A DNA stretch of 64,000 nucleotides from Tieghemiomyces parasiticus (taxonomy: Eukaryota; Kickxellomycota; Dimargaritomycetes; Dimargaritales; Dimargaritaceae). The first letter of the stretch is position 1; each line of letters starts with the position of its first letter. The DNA is taken from NCBI GenBank assembly GCA_027575765.1, contig JANBPT010000160.1, forward strand, positions 1 through 64,000, given 5' to 3'. Shown here one piece after another: positions 54,188 to 64,000 of the stretch. Both the position numbers and the translations under genes were made by a program. The notes under the pieces are model-generated. The model saw only the letters and a program-made list of their open reading frames with translations. It had not been told where the DNA came from and did no database searches.

Positions 54188-56680
54188 TTACAACGCGGCT
54201 TCCTCCTTCAATCCGCACTGGTGGATAAGCGGCTCGATATCGGCCACTGGACGACCAGAGAAGCGGGTCCACACTTCGCGAGGGTCAGTCCCCCCGCCGA
54301 AACTGAGAACGGTATCACGATAGCGCTGACACATCTCCTTGCGGCTGTCGACCTCGCCGGTTTGGGCTACTTCGGGGGCCTTCACCGTTCCGCCGTTGAT
54401 GACACTATAAGCATCAGCCGAATACACTTCCGACCACTTGTAGCTGTAGTATCCGGCATCGTAGGCACTTGCAAAGATGTGGCTGAACGTTGCCAAAAAC
54501 TTGTTTCCCGGATCGGGCGGGAGCACACTGGTCCGTTCGGCGACGCGCAGTTCTACGTCGAATGCTGTTTCTCCGTTGTTCGCCGAATCCCGCGGGTCGT
54601 AGGTGTCGTGCAGGGCCCAGTCGGTCATACCGAGGCGGAGTTGGCGGAGGGTGGCGAGGCCCGACAGGAATGTGCGGCCCTGGCGAAGGAAGTCAACCAT
54701 GGCCGCTGGCATGGGTTCACCGGTCTCGTGGTGAACTGCCACGCGGGCGAGCCACCCAGGTTCGTTGCAGAAGTTCTCCATGAACTGAGAGGCCACCTCC
54801 ACAAAGTCCCATTCGATCCCGTTGATCCCCGAGGCCTGCGGCACGTCAACGGTGGTCAGCATGTGTTGCAGGCAGTGGCCAAATTCGTGGAACAGGGTCT
54901 CGACGTCACGGAACTTCATGAGCGGTACCTGGCCGTTGCCCTGGGGCGGGGTCTGGTTGCAAATGAGATAAGCGATGGGCAGGCGCACGGGGCCCTTGCC
55001 GTCTGGGCTGGCCCGCCGCGACCGGCAAACGTTCATCCACGCGCCGCCATTCTTCTCCTCGGGCCGGCTGTAAAAGTCGCCGTAAAAATAGGCCAGGGTC
55101 TGGCCGTCGCGGGCGTCGCTGACGCGGAACAGCTGCACCTCCGGGTCCCATGTGGTTGGTTTCAGGGGCACGGCCCCAGGGATCGTATCGCCAACGACGG
55201 CGATTGGGGCCGGTACCTCGGTGACCGCCTCCACCTTCACGTTGAACAGCTCCTCAGTGACCGCGAACATGCCGCGGAGGACGGTAGGGAACGGGAGGTA
55301 CTGAGAAATCTGGTGCTCGTCGTACTGAGTTAGATGCTTGCGGTACTGTTCAGAGACGTAGCTAAGATCCCAGGGCTGCAGGGGTTCCGCGTCGATGGCC
55401 ATGCCGAGGTGGTCGCGGGCGAAGGCGTTCAAGGAGATCAGGTCGGCTTCAGCACGCGGCCGAGCGGCCTGGTACAGTTTTTCAAACAGCTCCTCGACCG
55501 CAGCGGAACTGGGCGCCATTTTACGACGCAGGGACAACTCGGTATGGGTCTTGCACCCCAGCGCTTCTGCGTGATCCCGCCGGAGGGCGAGGATCTGGGG
55601 AATGAGCACTGTGTTGTCGCCCTCACCCGAGGTGGCGCGGGTAACGTTGGCGCGGTAGACCTCCTGGCGAAGGGCGCGGTCGAGGCAGGTCATCATGAAC
55701 GGCCCGTAGGTTGGATGATCCAGTGTGACAGCCCAGGGCCCGCTTTCGGCGGTAGCCTCCGAGTGGCCGTGTTTCCGGGCCCCGGCGGCCATCTGGGCGA
55801 GTAGATCGTTTGAGCACCCGGCCAACTGCTGCTTGTCCATCACGATCCGCGCGTAGGCCTTGGTGGCATCCAGGGCGTTGTTGGCGAATCGGGTTTTCAG
55901 CTGGGACAGTTTCTGTATCCGTGTAATAAACTGGGTGTGCTCTGGGGTCCCGGGGGTGAGCGCCACGCCGTTCTGCTCCATGGAATTGAGCTGGCGGCGA
56001 AGCACCCGCTGACGAACGGGGTCCAGGGCGTTGTAACGATCCGGGTCGTCGCGGAGCATGCGCAGGGCCTCATACAGCGGTTTGGACTGTTCGAGGCGCA
56101 GATTGGTGGCCACGCACATGGGCTGAACCTTCTCCACGGCCGCTCGTAGTTCCGGGGTGTTCTTAACGGAATGGAGGTGATGGACCAGATCGTTGATGTG
56201 GGCCAGCTGCTCATCGAGATCATCCGTCTGGCCGAACGTGCCCTCCCAAGTCGGCGTCAAATGAAGTTCTCGGGCCGCGAAGGTCTCCTGCACGCGCTTG
56301 GTGATTAATTCCAGAGCCGGCACCACATCTTCAGTACGGAAGCTGGCGAAGTTGGGAAAGTCGGCACTAATGTCCAAGAGCGGGTTGGCGCGGATCTCCT
56401 CGGCGGTCACGAGGGGCTCGTGGGCCGGGGGCGAAGAGGCGTAGGCGCGGGCGGCCATGGAGGTCGGATGGCGAGGTGTGCGAAGCTGGAAGGGTGAAAG
56501 GGTGATAGTAAGCGCAGGGGCTGTCAACAGCGACGAGGGGACGGAAGACGATACGAGAGAGTGGATATGTCGAACTGGGGTCGGACGGGCATTCGCGCAG
56601 GTAAATATACCCGGCGATCCGCGGCGGGTCTCCGCCGTGCGCAAGTTAAACCGTGGAAGGGCGTTAAGATAGCGTCGCAT
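54188..56680 (-). CDS. M3-family oligopeptidase, OpdA/organellar type, 830 aa
   Basis: A zinc metallopeptidase that cleaves short peptides, probably clearing presequence and other fragments in mitochondria. The zinc site His-Glu-Phe-Gly-His is encoded at 54889-54875 (residues 598-602 from this start), with the third ligand Glu in the following Glu-Trp-Asp-Phe-Val-Glu-Val-Ala-Ser-Gln segment. The C-terminal Tyr-Asp-Ala-Gly-Tyr-Tyr-Ser-Tyr substrate loop and the organisation match oligopeptidase A. The ATG at 56680 is preferred: it starts Met-Arg-Arg-Tyr-Leu, an Arg-rich, acid-poor presequence reaching about residue 90. The frame is open to 56815. A later Met (56459) would give a cytosolic form. 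OpdA-type members are typical of bacteria and plant organelles, so an organelle or transfer origin is possible. No intron. Confidence 0.88.
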   Translation of the reverse strand: MRRYLNALPRFNLRTAETRRGSPGIFTCANARPTPVRHIHSLVSSSVPSSLLTAPALTITLSPFQLRTPRHPTSMAARAYASSPPAHEPLVTAEEIRANPLLDISADFPNFASFRTEDVVPALELITKRVQETFAARELHLTPTWEGTFGQTDDLDEQLAHINDLVHHLHSVKNTPELRAAVEKVQPMCVATNLRLEQSKPLYEALRMLRDDPDRYNALDPVRQRVLRRQLNSMEQNGVALTPGTPEHTQFITRIQKLSQLKTRFANNALDATKAYARIVMDKQQLAGCSNDLLAQMAAGARKHGHSEATAESGPWAVTLDHPTYGPFMMTCLDRALRQEVYRANVTRATSGEGDNTVLIPQILALRRDHAEALGCKTHTELSLRRKMAPSSAAVEELFEKLYQAARPRAEADLISLNAFARDHLGMAIDAEPLQPWDLSYVSEQYRKHLTQYDEHQISQYLPFPTVLRGMFAVTEELFNVKVEAVTEVPAPIAVVGDTIPGAVPLKPTTWDPEVQLFRVSDARDGQTLAYFYGDFYSRPEEKNGGAWMNVCRSRRASPDGKGPVRLPIAYLICNQTPPQGNGQVPLMKFRDVETLFHEFGHCLQHMLTTVDVPQASGINGIEWDFVEVASQFMENFCNEPGWLARVAVHHETGEPMPAAMVDFLRQGRTFLSGLATLRQLRLGMTDWALHDTYDPRDSANNGETAFDVELRVAERTSVLPPDPGNKFLATFSHIFASAYDAGYYSYKWSEVYSADAYSVINGGTVKAPEVAQTGEVDSRKEMCQRYRDTVLSFGGGTDPREVWTRFSGRPVADIEPLIHQCGLKEEAAL

Positions 56681-59055
56681 AGTGCTCGGTGTATTGTATG
56701 CACAGGACGTCAGAGTGCACGAACGGATGTGGCAGTAGCGGTGGCGGTGGTAGGTACTGTGCCACAAAGAGGCGGTCACGCAGGCGGTATTAAGCAAACA
56801 AACTGGTTGGGCCAAAGACTTCAGTTCCAGGACTCGTTGATGACAGTCCGATTGTGAAGTGTTGCGATCCGAGCAACGTGATGCGGAGATGGTTCAGAAC
56901 CAGGAGATTCGTGACCAGGGTGAATGCTAGGCGCTTACTAACAAAATGATCCCGGGATAGGTTGGTGGAATTACGTGGGCTCCGGATCTCTAAACCCCCG
57001 TTTCATTGTGAACGGAAGGCAATTGTTGCCTAAAATGGGGAGGAGGCGGAGGCGTAGCCTTTATAGCCCTCGCGTGACAAGAAAAAAAAAGCTAGGTCCT
57101 AGAGGAGACCGTGAACCGTAGGGATGATTCGAGTGTGAAGTAGAGGTCCTATATAAGAAGGAAAAGGGGGGGGGGGGCTAAGCCTAGATCGCGAGTCTTT
57201 ACCAACCCGTCTGACCATATATTCAGCCGGAACGTTGGTCACCTTATGGGTGCCAATAGCCAGTCGCCTGCGCCAAACCTCTACCCTGGTGGGCCCCGGT
57301 AAGTCAATAGTCCAGTGCGAAAATCCGAGTTGTCGGTACACATTTGCCTTAGCACGCCATGACCAAAACGGGAAATTGACCGAATAGGGATATGGACACA
57401 CGCAAGTTTGCCATAGCTTGCGGTGCTGCCCAGACCAGCGACAATGTACAGGTGGTGATCAGCTAGTCGTTCTACATGGGAGTTGCAATTGATACACACA
57501 ATTGGTGGATTGCAGGCAGCCACCCGTACACCACCATCACAAGAACCCACGAAAGGTGGCACTGGCCTCTCGAGTGACCCGATTTATCCGTACAAGGGCA
57601 GGGAGGTCCAACTATGATGGATTTGTACAGGACAGAATCGCAGTACCGGAGGTGGTAGGGTCGACGTCCACTATAGAGTTGAGTGGATTGGGTGGGCTCT
57701 TGCAACGGGGAGGTTCAGCCCGAGAGATGTTCGATTGACGAGTAGGCCAAGGAGCAGAAGGTATTGACTGAACAATTAACGAATCAACGTTTACGAGCAG
57801 TTCACTGGTTTTAACTATGTGCGTTTTGTGGATGATGAGAACCAGCTTACTGTAGTATGAGGGGCCTGGTTCTGCCTTTTCCCCCACGGTGAGGAGGACC
57901 AGGCTTCCAGCCGAGTTGACCTCTAAAATTCCGAAAGTTACTGCCTTGATGATCATGAAGGTGCGGCGGTTCGCAATGGAAGTCCGGTATAGGTGATTTC
58001 ATCAGGAAGGCCGTATATGATGAAAGGCTGTGGCCTTGGACCGGGGAATCTCTCGATAGGCTCCTCAGCCACACTCTGAAGGCACCGTTATTATCCTCGT
58101 TACTCCACGTTAATCGGTAAGAGGCGGAATATATCGATGGTGGTCGGGTCAGCCTTTGTCCTTTTCATCATTAGACTTCTTGGTGCAGCACTCCTCTCCA
58201 AGCGGTAAATGTAGGCATTGTGGGTAGAGCCCCCGTGTGGGTCTATACAGAATCAGCGTGGGCAACTAAATATAAGTGGTGGTGGTAGTGAAGTATTCAA
58301 TACGCTACTCGTCAGGTCGTGTTAACCATAGGTTGGGTGGTCTAATAGATTAGGTCTTGGGGGGCCAGGTTCAAGGTGGTATTAGATTAAGGGCTTTAGA
58401 AGGGACATTAAGAAGTCTCGGATAAGGCAGGTCGTGAGGGCGATTGGGCTACCCATAGGAATGATAGCAAAGAGCCGCAAGAAGGTAATAGAGGAGAATC
58501 TGCACAGTCTAATGTGTACCTGTCAAGTGTGGTGTTTTTTGGATGGATAAACGTGGGGGAGGGTCAGGTGGTCGCGTCGTTCTTGGGACCGCAGGCTGTT
58601 TGGGTTACCACGCCGATATGAAAACTCTATTTCAGTACAGCAAACTGGTAAACGATAATTCACCTATAATGGCCACGGATGATCAGTGCGAAAACGGACT
58701 TTAAAGAACTGTAAAACTAGGTACAAGCGATGTCAACTTTTATGCGAGGAGATCAAACCACTCGGTATAGAATTTCGGTGAGTTGTGAGTGCACCAATCA
58801 CATATAGACAGAAGGCAGTGATGCGATTTGAAGTGTGAGTACTCCAAAGTATATGGAGCAGAGATGTAATGACAAACTGACGGCTAGAAATCATGGTGTA
58901 GAAAAGCGGCTGAAAAGTGAGTTGTTATACACGAGCAAAGTATAAATGTAAGCCAAAATGAAGAAAGTGGTAATAAGCAATCTGCTCAGTCGAAAAAAAA
59001 AAACTCAGAAGATCAAAAGGCGTAAAATAATAATAATCGGTGATGGATCGCAAAC
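56681..59055. other. gene-poor stretch
   Basis: 2.4 kb with no supported gene. A G-run lies at about 57168-57178. The right part (58400-59050) is AT-richer and includes the 3' flank of the VPS9 gene. No RNA gene or repeat was recognised. Confidence 0.4.
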
Positions 59056-61767
59056 CTAGGTACGCTTTAACGCCTCGATTGCCGCTGCCAAACGCTGGTA
59101 CTCGGCGAGCAAAATGGCGACCTGGGGCACGGCCACCTCGTCAATATGGCAAGACGCAAAAAAGGGGTCGACGGGAGGCAAAGCTGCAAGGGTACCTGCC
59201 GCCAGTTGCTCATCCCTCTCTGGTAGATTCTGCGAACCACGACCGCTGCTACCACCACTGGTAACAGCCGTCGTTGTTCTGTGCCCAGTCCGCCGCGGCA
59301 GCTCGGCACTCGACTGGTCGGGCACCGCCGCCGTCATTGCGGTTAATGCGGAAGAACGATGCTTCGGCGAGGTCCGTCGGGGCGGTTCAGTTTGCCGACG
59401 AACCAACTGGGCCCGGGGGAGCTCCTTATCAGCCCCTGACATCGTAGTACCACTCGACAAGGGCGACACAGGGGGTGCAAAGCCCAATCTGGTTGCACTC
59501 ATGGGCGGCGACGAAGGGGACGGGACTAACATGGGCGACCCGTGGTGAGGCTTGGTAGTCTGAATCGGTGGGTCGAGCAGGGCTTGCTCAGATGGCAAGC
59601 TACCGTGGGAATCGCTGCCGCCACGGAACCTGCTAAACACCATCCCGTAGACCCCCGAGATGGCCTTGATTCCACCACCCGTCACGTCGCGGATTTCCTT
59701 GCCGAAACGATTGGTAAGTGGGTGGTTGGTCAGATAGGACGCCGAGTTAGGCGCTGTCGTAGAAGTATCGACGTCGCTGGTGGGGGGGTCAGACCAGACG
59801 GTGCCCTGGCCAGTGGTGGTGAGGGTGGGGGTGGCCGCCGTCGCTGTGGGTGACATCCCGGTGGTCATAAACGAAGCGGGGCGGAGCTGAGACGGTATCC
59901 AGGACGATGAAGACGATGGGTCTTGAACTTGGGCCGCCTCAGGTAGAGGTTGATAAGGATTAATGACGGCACTATCGAGCGGCTGTAGCTCCTTCGCGCC
60001 TACGTCACCAACTTCACCCTCGTGGTCATCAGCCTTGGTGGTTCGACGGGAGATGGCGGGCGAGAAGCTGAAATTGAGAATATCGGTGTTGGTCACCGGG
60101 GTACGTCCGGCTGAGGCGGAAGCGGCGGCCTGCGGGAGAGCTGCCACGGCGGCGGCGACGGCACCCGACCACGCATTGGGCAGCCCACGACGTACGGCCT
60201 GAATGGCGCCGGCAATTACACCCTGGGGGAGTGAGTCGGATGTCACCTGAGTCGCCGGCCGGGTGCGGTCACCCGTGGCGGAAGGTGAAGAATTGAAGGC
60301 TAGAACTGAGACGGCAGCCGGCGGATCAGACTGCGTGGACGCCGGTGAGGAGGCCGAGGTTGTAAGGTCGGCGTCGAATCGGTGAGTGTCGAGGCCGAGG
60401 GCTGGCAAGTCGATACTTTCCAAAAAGGAGACGGCAGCGGCCAAGGTGGTGAGACAATAGGCGGGTATTCCGCTACTCTGGCGCGGTTGGTATAGGTAGT
60501 GCTGGATGTAGTGCAAATTGGATACCAGACGCGGCGGGTTGTAGCGGATGACGGTGTAGATGAGCAGCGGCAAGAGGTCGTCAGCGGTCAGGGCGCCGCC
60601 CACGGGGGTCGCGAGACGGTCAGTGCCAGGATCAGCATCGGAGGTCGAAGGGGCGGGAAGCGGTGTGGCCTGGGCGGCCTTAGTTAGTACTTGGTGGGCG
60701 GCCACGATACATTCCACCTTCTGGATGACACTCCTCTGTTTATCCATGAGCTGGAGGTAGAGCGAGGCCTGGCGGAGGGCCTCCTGGATGAAGGCTGTAT
60801 AACTCAGGGGCTGGTCCACGGGACAGGTCGGTGCAGGGACGCTGCCATGGCCGGTGGCGGTGGCCGGGTGGCGAGCGAGATCAGCCGGGTCAAACTGGTA
60901 AGCCGGAGCGTAGTAGGCACTTTGCGTGAGATCCACGCCCAAATGTGACAGCTGGAGGTCAGCCATATTCAGCGCGGCGATCCGAGATGCCGTAGCCTCG
61001 TCCTGCCAATAATCGTTGCGAGCCAACCCTTCGAAGCGAGGGCTGAAAGTGTGCGGGTATGCCAAGGTGGTACACACGTCTTCTATTTCCGACAGCCAGG
61101 CTATAGCCAGGGTCTCGACGTCCTCCGATTCGGAAACGATGGGCGTATAGGCTTGCTCGAGTGCCAGGTGAACATCGCCCAAGAACTGCTGGTAATGTTC
61201 GGCCACAATTTCTGGGTCGAGTTCCAGACTGGACCTCGGGGTACTGGGTCCCCGATCGGGCGAGCCAGTGCCCCGCCGGGGTGGGGAACTCCCGCTGAAG
61301 GTTGAGGCAGCCCAGCGAATGAAGCCTACCAGGAAATTGTCCACGTCACGGAGGACGGCCGCCCACGGGTCTGGGTGGGCCTGCAGCGTCGGGTAGCCGG
61401 CCAAGGAGCGTTCATACAGGGCCGCCAGTTCGGCGTGCTGGAAAGGCGTGGCAGTGACGGTGGGGGCGGCCGACAAGCTTACCTGACCCCGCCGTTGGGG
61501 CAGGGGCGGCGGAGGTGGCGTGTTTTCCCGTGGCGGGGTCGTTTTAAGTAAAGTAGCGGTAGCCATTGCTTCGTCGTCACTAGCAAGCAGGGCGGCCGTG
61601 GCGGAGCGGGGTGAGCCGAGGGGATGGGATACGGTGGCCACCATGCTGTTGTTGCTGTAAGTGCGCCGAGCCGAGGTGCGGCCCTCGGCTGGACTGGGCG
61701 GGGTAGAATCCAACCCCAGCGACGACGTGGCACGGACGGTCGATGCCCTATCGAAGGCGGCTGCCAT
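59056..61767 (-). CDS. VPS9-domain protein, predicted Rab5-type GEF, 903 aa
   Basis: Expected to load GTP on Rab5/Vps21-class GTPases on endosomes. The VPS9 domain lies at about residues 340-455, with the signature Ala-Asp-Asp-Leu-Leu-Pro-Leu-Leu-Ile-Tyr (395-404), Asn-Pro-Pro-Arg-Leu (410-414) and Tyr-Cys-Leu-Thr-Thr-Leu-Ala-Ala-Ala-Val-Ser-Phe (437-448). A helical region (about 105-280) precedes it. The N-terminus (1-100) and the region after 460 are Ser/Thr/Pro-rich and likely disordered. The extreme C-terminus is a short helix (Ala-Ile-Leu-Leu-Ala-Glu-Tyr-Gln-Arg-Leu). The ATG at 61767 is preferred; the open frame extends to 61983 without a clear domain. I see no CUE, RIN or coupling domain, so the orthologue group (Muk1-like or other) stays open. 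Confidence 0.85.
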   Translation of the reverse strand: MAAAFDRASTVRATSSLGLDSTPPSPAEGRTSARRTYSNNSMVATVSHPLGSPRSATAALLASDDEAMATATLLKTTPPRENTPPPPPLPQRRGQVSLSAAPTVTATPFQHAELAALYERSLAGYPTLQAHPDPWAAVLRDVDNFLVGFIRWAASTFSGSSPPRRGTGSPDRGPSTPRSSLELDPEIVAEHYQQFLGDVHLALEQAYTPIVSESEDVETLAIAWLSEIEDVCTTLAYPHTFSPRFEGLARNDYWQDEATASRIAALNMADLQLSHLGVDLTQSAYYAPAYQFDPADLARHPATATGHGSVPAPTCPVDQPLSYTAFIQEALRQASLYLQLMDKQRSVIQKVECIVAAHQVLTKAAQATPLPAPSTSDADPGTDRLATPVGGALTADDLLPLLIYTVIRYNPPRLVSNLHYIQHYLYQPRQSSGIPAYCLTTLAAAVSFLESIDLPALGLDTHRFDADLTTSASSPASTQSDPPAAVSVLAFNSSPSATGDRTRPATQVTSDSLPQGVIAGAIQAVRRGLPNAWSGAVAAAVAALPQAAASASAGRTPVTNTDILNFSFSPAISRRTTKADDHEGEVGDVGAKELQPLDSAVINPYQPLPEAAQVQDPSSSSSWIPSQLRPASFMTTGMSPTATAATPTLTTTGQGTVWSDPPTSDVDTSTTAPNSASYLTNHPLTNRFGKEIRDVTGGGIKAISGVYGMVFSRFRGGSDSHGSLPSEQALLDPPIQTTKPHHGSPMLVPSPSSPPMSATRLGFAPPVSPLSSGTTMSGADKELPRAQLVRRQTEPPRRTSPKHRSSALTAMTAAVPDQSSAELPRRTGHRTTTAVTSGGSSGRGSQNLPERDEQLAAGTLAALPPVDPFFASCHIDEVAVPQVAILLAEYQRLAAAIEALKRT

Positions 61768-63544
61768 AGTGGTAGGTGGTAAGACGTGGCTGGATTGGGG
61801 AGGGGCAGCTCGACTCGTGTACACAGTTTGGTACCTGGCGGAACGCAGTAACTGGCGAAATGAAGCTACGTAAGGGTGGGAGTTGGGAGTGGATGCGAGG
61901 CTAAAAAAAGGGCAGCGATGAGCGAGCGTACAGCGAATGAAGACGAGGCGTGGCAGGGCGGTGGGCGTGTCGAGGCAATGCAATGAGAAGCGAGGAGAAT
62001 GTGAACAGCTAGCAACGTGGCCACAAGCAAGTAAGTAGTGTACAAGCTGAGGGGAGGTGAGGGTGAGATAACCGCTTACAGGGACCAGAGGTGCGAAGGT
62101 GGCGGGTCAAGTGCGGTCTACCTGGCGGCATGGGCTGTAAGGGACGGCGGTTACTACGCAAGGGAAACTTTCAGGCCCACGGCCTCGTCCGATAAATACT
62201 AGAAATTTGCTATGAATATGCAGGGGGGACGAGCAATGCAAAGGTGGCCGATAGAATGTGGAGGCGAATGAGGCGTCGGAGATTGAAGTAGCGAGACACC
62301 TGAGTGGCGGGCGAAGCCGAATATTTATGGACCGACATGGCATGCTCCGCGATAGCACGACGGGTCTGCCGCCATCGTTCTATATTCCCGGCTATTCCCA
62401 ATCCGCCCATGGCCCGCGCTGACACTGCAAAACCAATGGCTAGGCCCCCGCTACGCCCATCCCACCCATGCCCCGCGCTTTGTCCGGCGAGCGATCATTT
62501 CTTTTACGCTCCGAAAGGAGATGGGTTCCGAGAACAAGAGAGGTCGAGGCGCAGCGGCCTTGGCGGGGAGAGGTATCAAATCCGGCAATCCAGCCGGCCG
62601 GGTCCCCGTTCCTCCATGTTATGTGAGCTGCAAGGCAGTGGCGCACCGTCGCCACTTCTGCTCGACTCCCTACGCCGTTACGTAGCAAGTCAGGGAACGC
62701 TATGCAGACGAGACGGCCCTACTATCACCCCTCCCTGCGAACCAGTCAATAAAGATGGGTATCACATGGAGCGATCACCGGCCACACACTGGCGACTCGG
62801 GGTTTTACATCCACGTCACAATGTTGGGTAGTCGTGGCCCGCAGCGAGTGACGGCCCCGGCAATGCGTATGGAAGATGTGACCAACGCACAGGGTCCACC
62901 CACTGCCCTCCGCGTGACCGCGACACTGGCCATGTAGGGCGGGGTCCGGCAAAGCTAAACCTAAACAGTCCCATGAGGCCCTGGTGGGTTTCCAGCTAAC
63001 CCGACAGCGGCCACCCCACACCAAAACACTGATGGTAAGAGTAAAGTGACTGCTCAGACCAGCTTGACGGCTGACAACTAACGAAGCCGTAGGATATGTG
63101 AACAAGTATCCCTGGCACCAATTGCTGCTAGGGTTCCCATTTGTACATTGTTAGGCTGGCGCAGGATAATGCAGCGGGGTGGCCTACCACTTGCCGGTCG
63201 GGGTCTGATGGGCAAGTGACGTGTGGACGCTTCCTTGTACGCTTACACCATGGGCCTGGTGCTGGTACGCCGACCTAGTGGTGAGCCGACTTGCTGTTCC
63301 TGCATCAGGCCATTGCATTCTCCAGACCCCCTTGCCCCGCCCGCAAATACGCAATTGCACGTGGCTTTTCGTCCCCAGGGAATCGCTCAAAGCGTCCCAG
63401 CTTAACCCTGGTCGCTATTGTCTCAACTAATGCATCCTGTCCCACCCCTGACCTCAGCCCGCACAGTACAAATACAGTTGCCTCTAGTGTCCATTGCTGT
63501 CATGCATCTGGTTCCTGATATTAACACTATCGTCCCTCCCAATT
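61768..63544. other. intergenic region at right side
   Basis: 1.8 kb containing the upstream region of the VPS9 gene. A plus frame at 62304-62831 (175 codons) shows no domain and is not called. No RNA gene or repeat is seen. Confidence 0.4.
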
Positions 63545-63632
63545 ATGAGCAAGGCGGCTGCACCTCAAGCTAGCAGGTCGGCCGGAACGCCTCGCCGCAA
63601 GTTCCGAGTCTCCAGCGGTCCCATTGGAAATT
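63545..63632 (+). CDS. possible first exon of a gene running off the window
   Basis: An ATG at 63545 opens a Ser/Ala/Lys/Arg-rich start (Met-Ser-Lys-Ala-Ala-Ala-Pro-Gln, later Arg-Arg-Lys-Phe-Arg-Val-Ser-Ser-Gly-Pro-Ile-Gly-Asn-Leu). It reaches a TTTAG/GTACAG sequence that could be a splice donor near 63636. I do not recognise the protein and could not place the next exon with confidence; the exon end is approximate. An unspliced frame would end at 63835. Confidence 0.25.
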
Positions 63633-64000
63633 TAGGTACAGTCCACCCCCACAGCTTATTATCAAGGACAAGTGTACGGCACCCACCCTCGCTAAGCACA
63701 CCCGGTGCTCACCTGGGCCACCAGCGGTGGGATGTCTCATTGCACATCCTCTCAGACCTCGCCAGCTCAATGGCACAACCGAGGCGCGCGTCTACACGCA
63801 ATCATCACCCCCCTGATGGTGACACGGGCTCTTAAGAGCCCCTGCAGGGGAGCGGCCACGGCCAGCCATGCTACCACGGCCCAGACTGCCGTAATGGCTC
63901 TGCTAGCTCTGTCGCCTCGCCCTCTCCACTGGTCACCACCGCGCCCTGGGTGCTTTTTTTTTATTTGCTTGCCGCCATTCAGTCCTCCAGGAAGCGTAGC

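Noticed and set aside
54134..55333. 399-codon plus-strand open frame
   Set aside because: It lies antisense inside the M3 peptidase gene; GC-rich coding DNA gives long shadow frames and the translation shows no domain.
62304..62831. 175-codon plus-strand frame near the right edge
   Set aside because: Composition is Arg/Pro/Ser-rich with no domain or signal; it lies in the upstream region of the VPS9 gene.
1..64000. CRISPR arrays, rRNA genes, prokaryotic operon signals
   Set aside because: No regularly spaced short repeats or rRNA sequence were seen, and the introns show a eukaryotic genome.

Overview
The window reads as nuclear DNA of a fungus. The housekeeping set is fungal in type (Pex16, Tim9, Dbp7, MetAP1, an Asnsd1-type synthetase, a VPS9 protein). 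Introns are short (about 55-180 nt) with GTARGT-like donors, and there is a eukaryotic tRNA-Arg with internal boxes and a Pol III T-run. Coding DNA is GC-rich. I lean to an early-diverging filamentous fungus (Zoopagomycota/Kickxellomycotina-like), but that is an inference and not a placement.

Layout. About 1-10 kb: three alpha-crystallin-type (sHsp/Hsp20-like) genes on the + strand, separated by long non-coding stretches; two are convincing sHsps and one is a Ser/Thr-rich protein with a degenerate crystallin-like C-terminus. A possible small spliced secreted gene lies at about 7.9-8.2 kb. About 11.7-19 kb: three tandem + strand paralogues of an unrecognised secreted family. Each has a signal peptide, exactly two cysteines in the mature part, and a basic site in the middle that is dibasic in two of the three. 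About 23-25.4 kb: an acyl-lipid desaturase of the Delta12/omega-6 type (+), convergent with a mitochondrial nucleoside diphosphate kinase (-).

About 25.5-33.5 kb is gene-poor repeat DNA. It includes a CpG desert (two adjacent stretches of about 1.38 kb and 0.67 kb without a single CG), a decayed gag zinc knuckle, a tRNA-Arg(ACG), a tandem 482-bp repeat whose two copies differ by CG-to-TG/CA changes, and a (GA)32 tract. A small secreted Gly-rich protein follows at 33.6 kb.

About 35-48.4 kb is a compact housekeeping block: DBP7 (-), a SET lysine methyltransferase (+), TIM9 (-), an ASNSD1-like gene (+), PEX16 (-, five exons) and MetAP1 (+, three exons). Neighbours alternate in strand, so promoters are mostly divergent and 3' ends convergent. 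After another gene-poor stretch comes a small secreted peptide precursor (50.7 kb), an OpdA-type M3 metallopeptidase (54.2-56.7 kb, -) and a VPS9-domain Rab-GEF-like protein (59.1-61.8 kb, -). A possible first exon of another gene lies at the right edge.

The most interesting material is the secreted set. The tandem two-cysteine family and the 89-residue precursor at 50.7 kb share the pattern signal peptide / spacer / Arg-Arg-Gly-Ile-Pro (exact only in the first paralogue and the small precursor) / hydrophobic helical segment. This suggests Kex2-type processing of secreted proteins of unknown role. All function calls come from reading motifs by eye; no database search was run.
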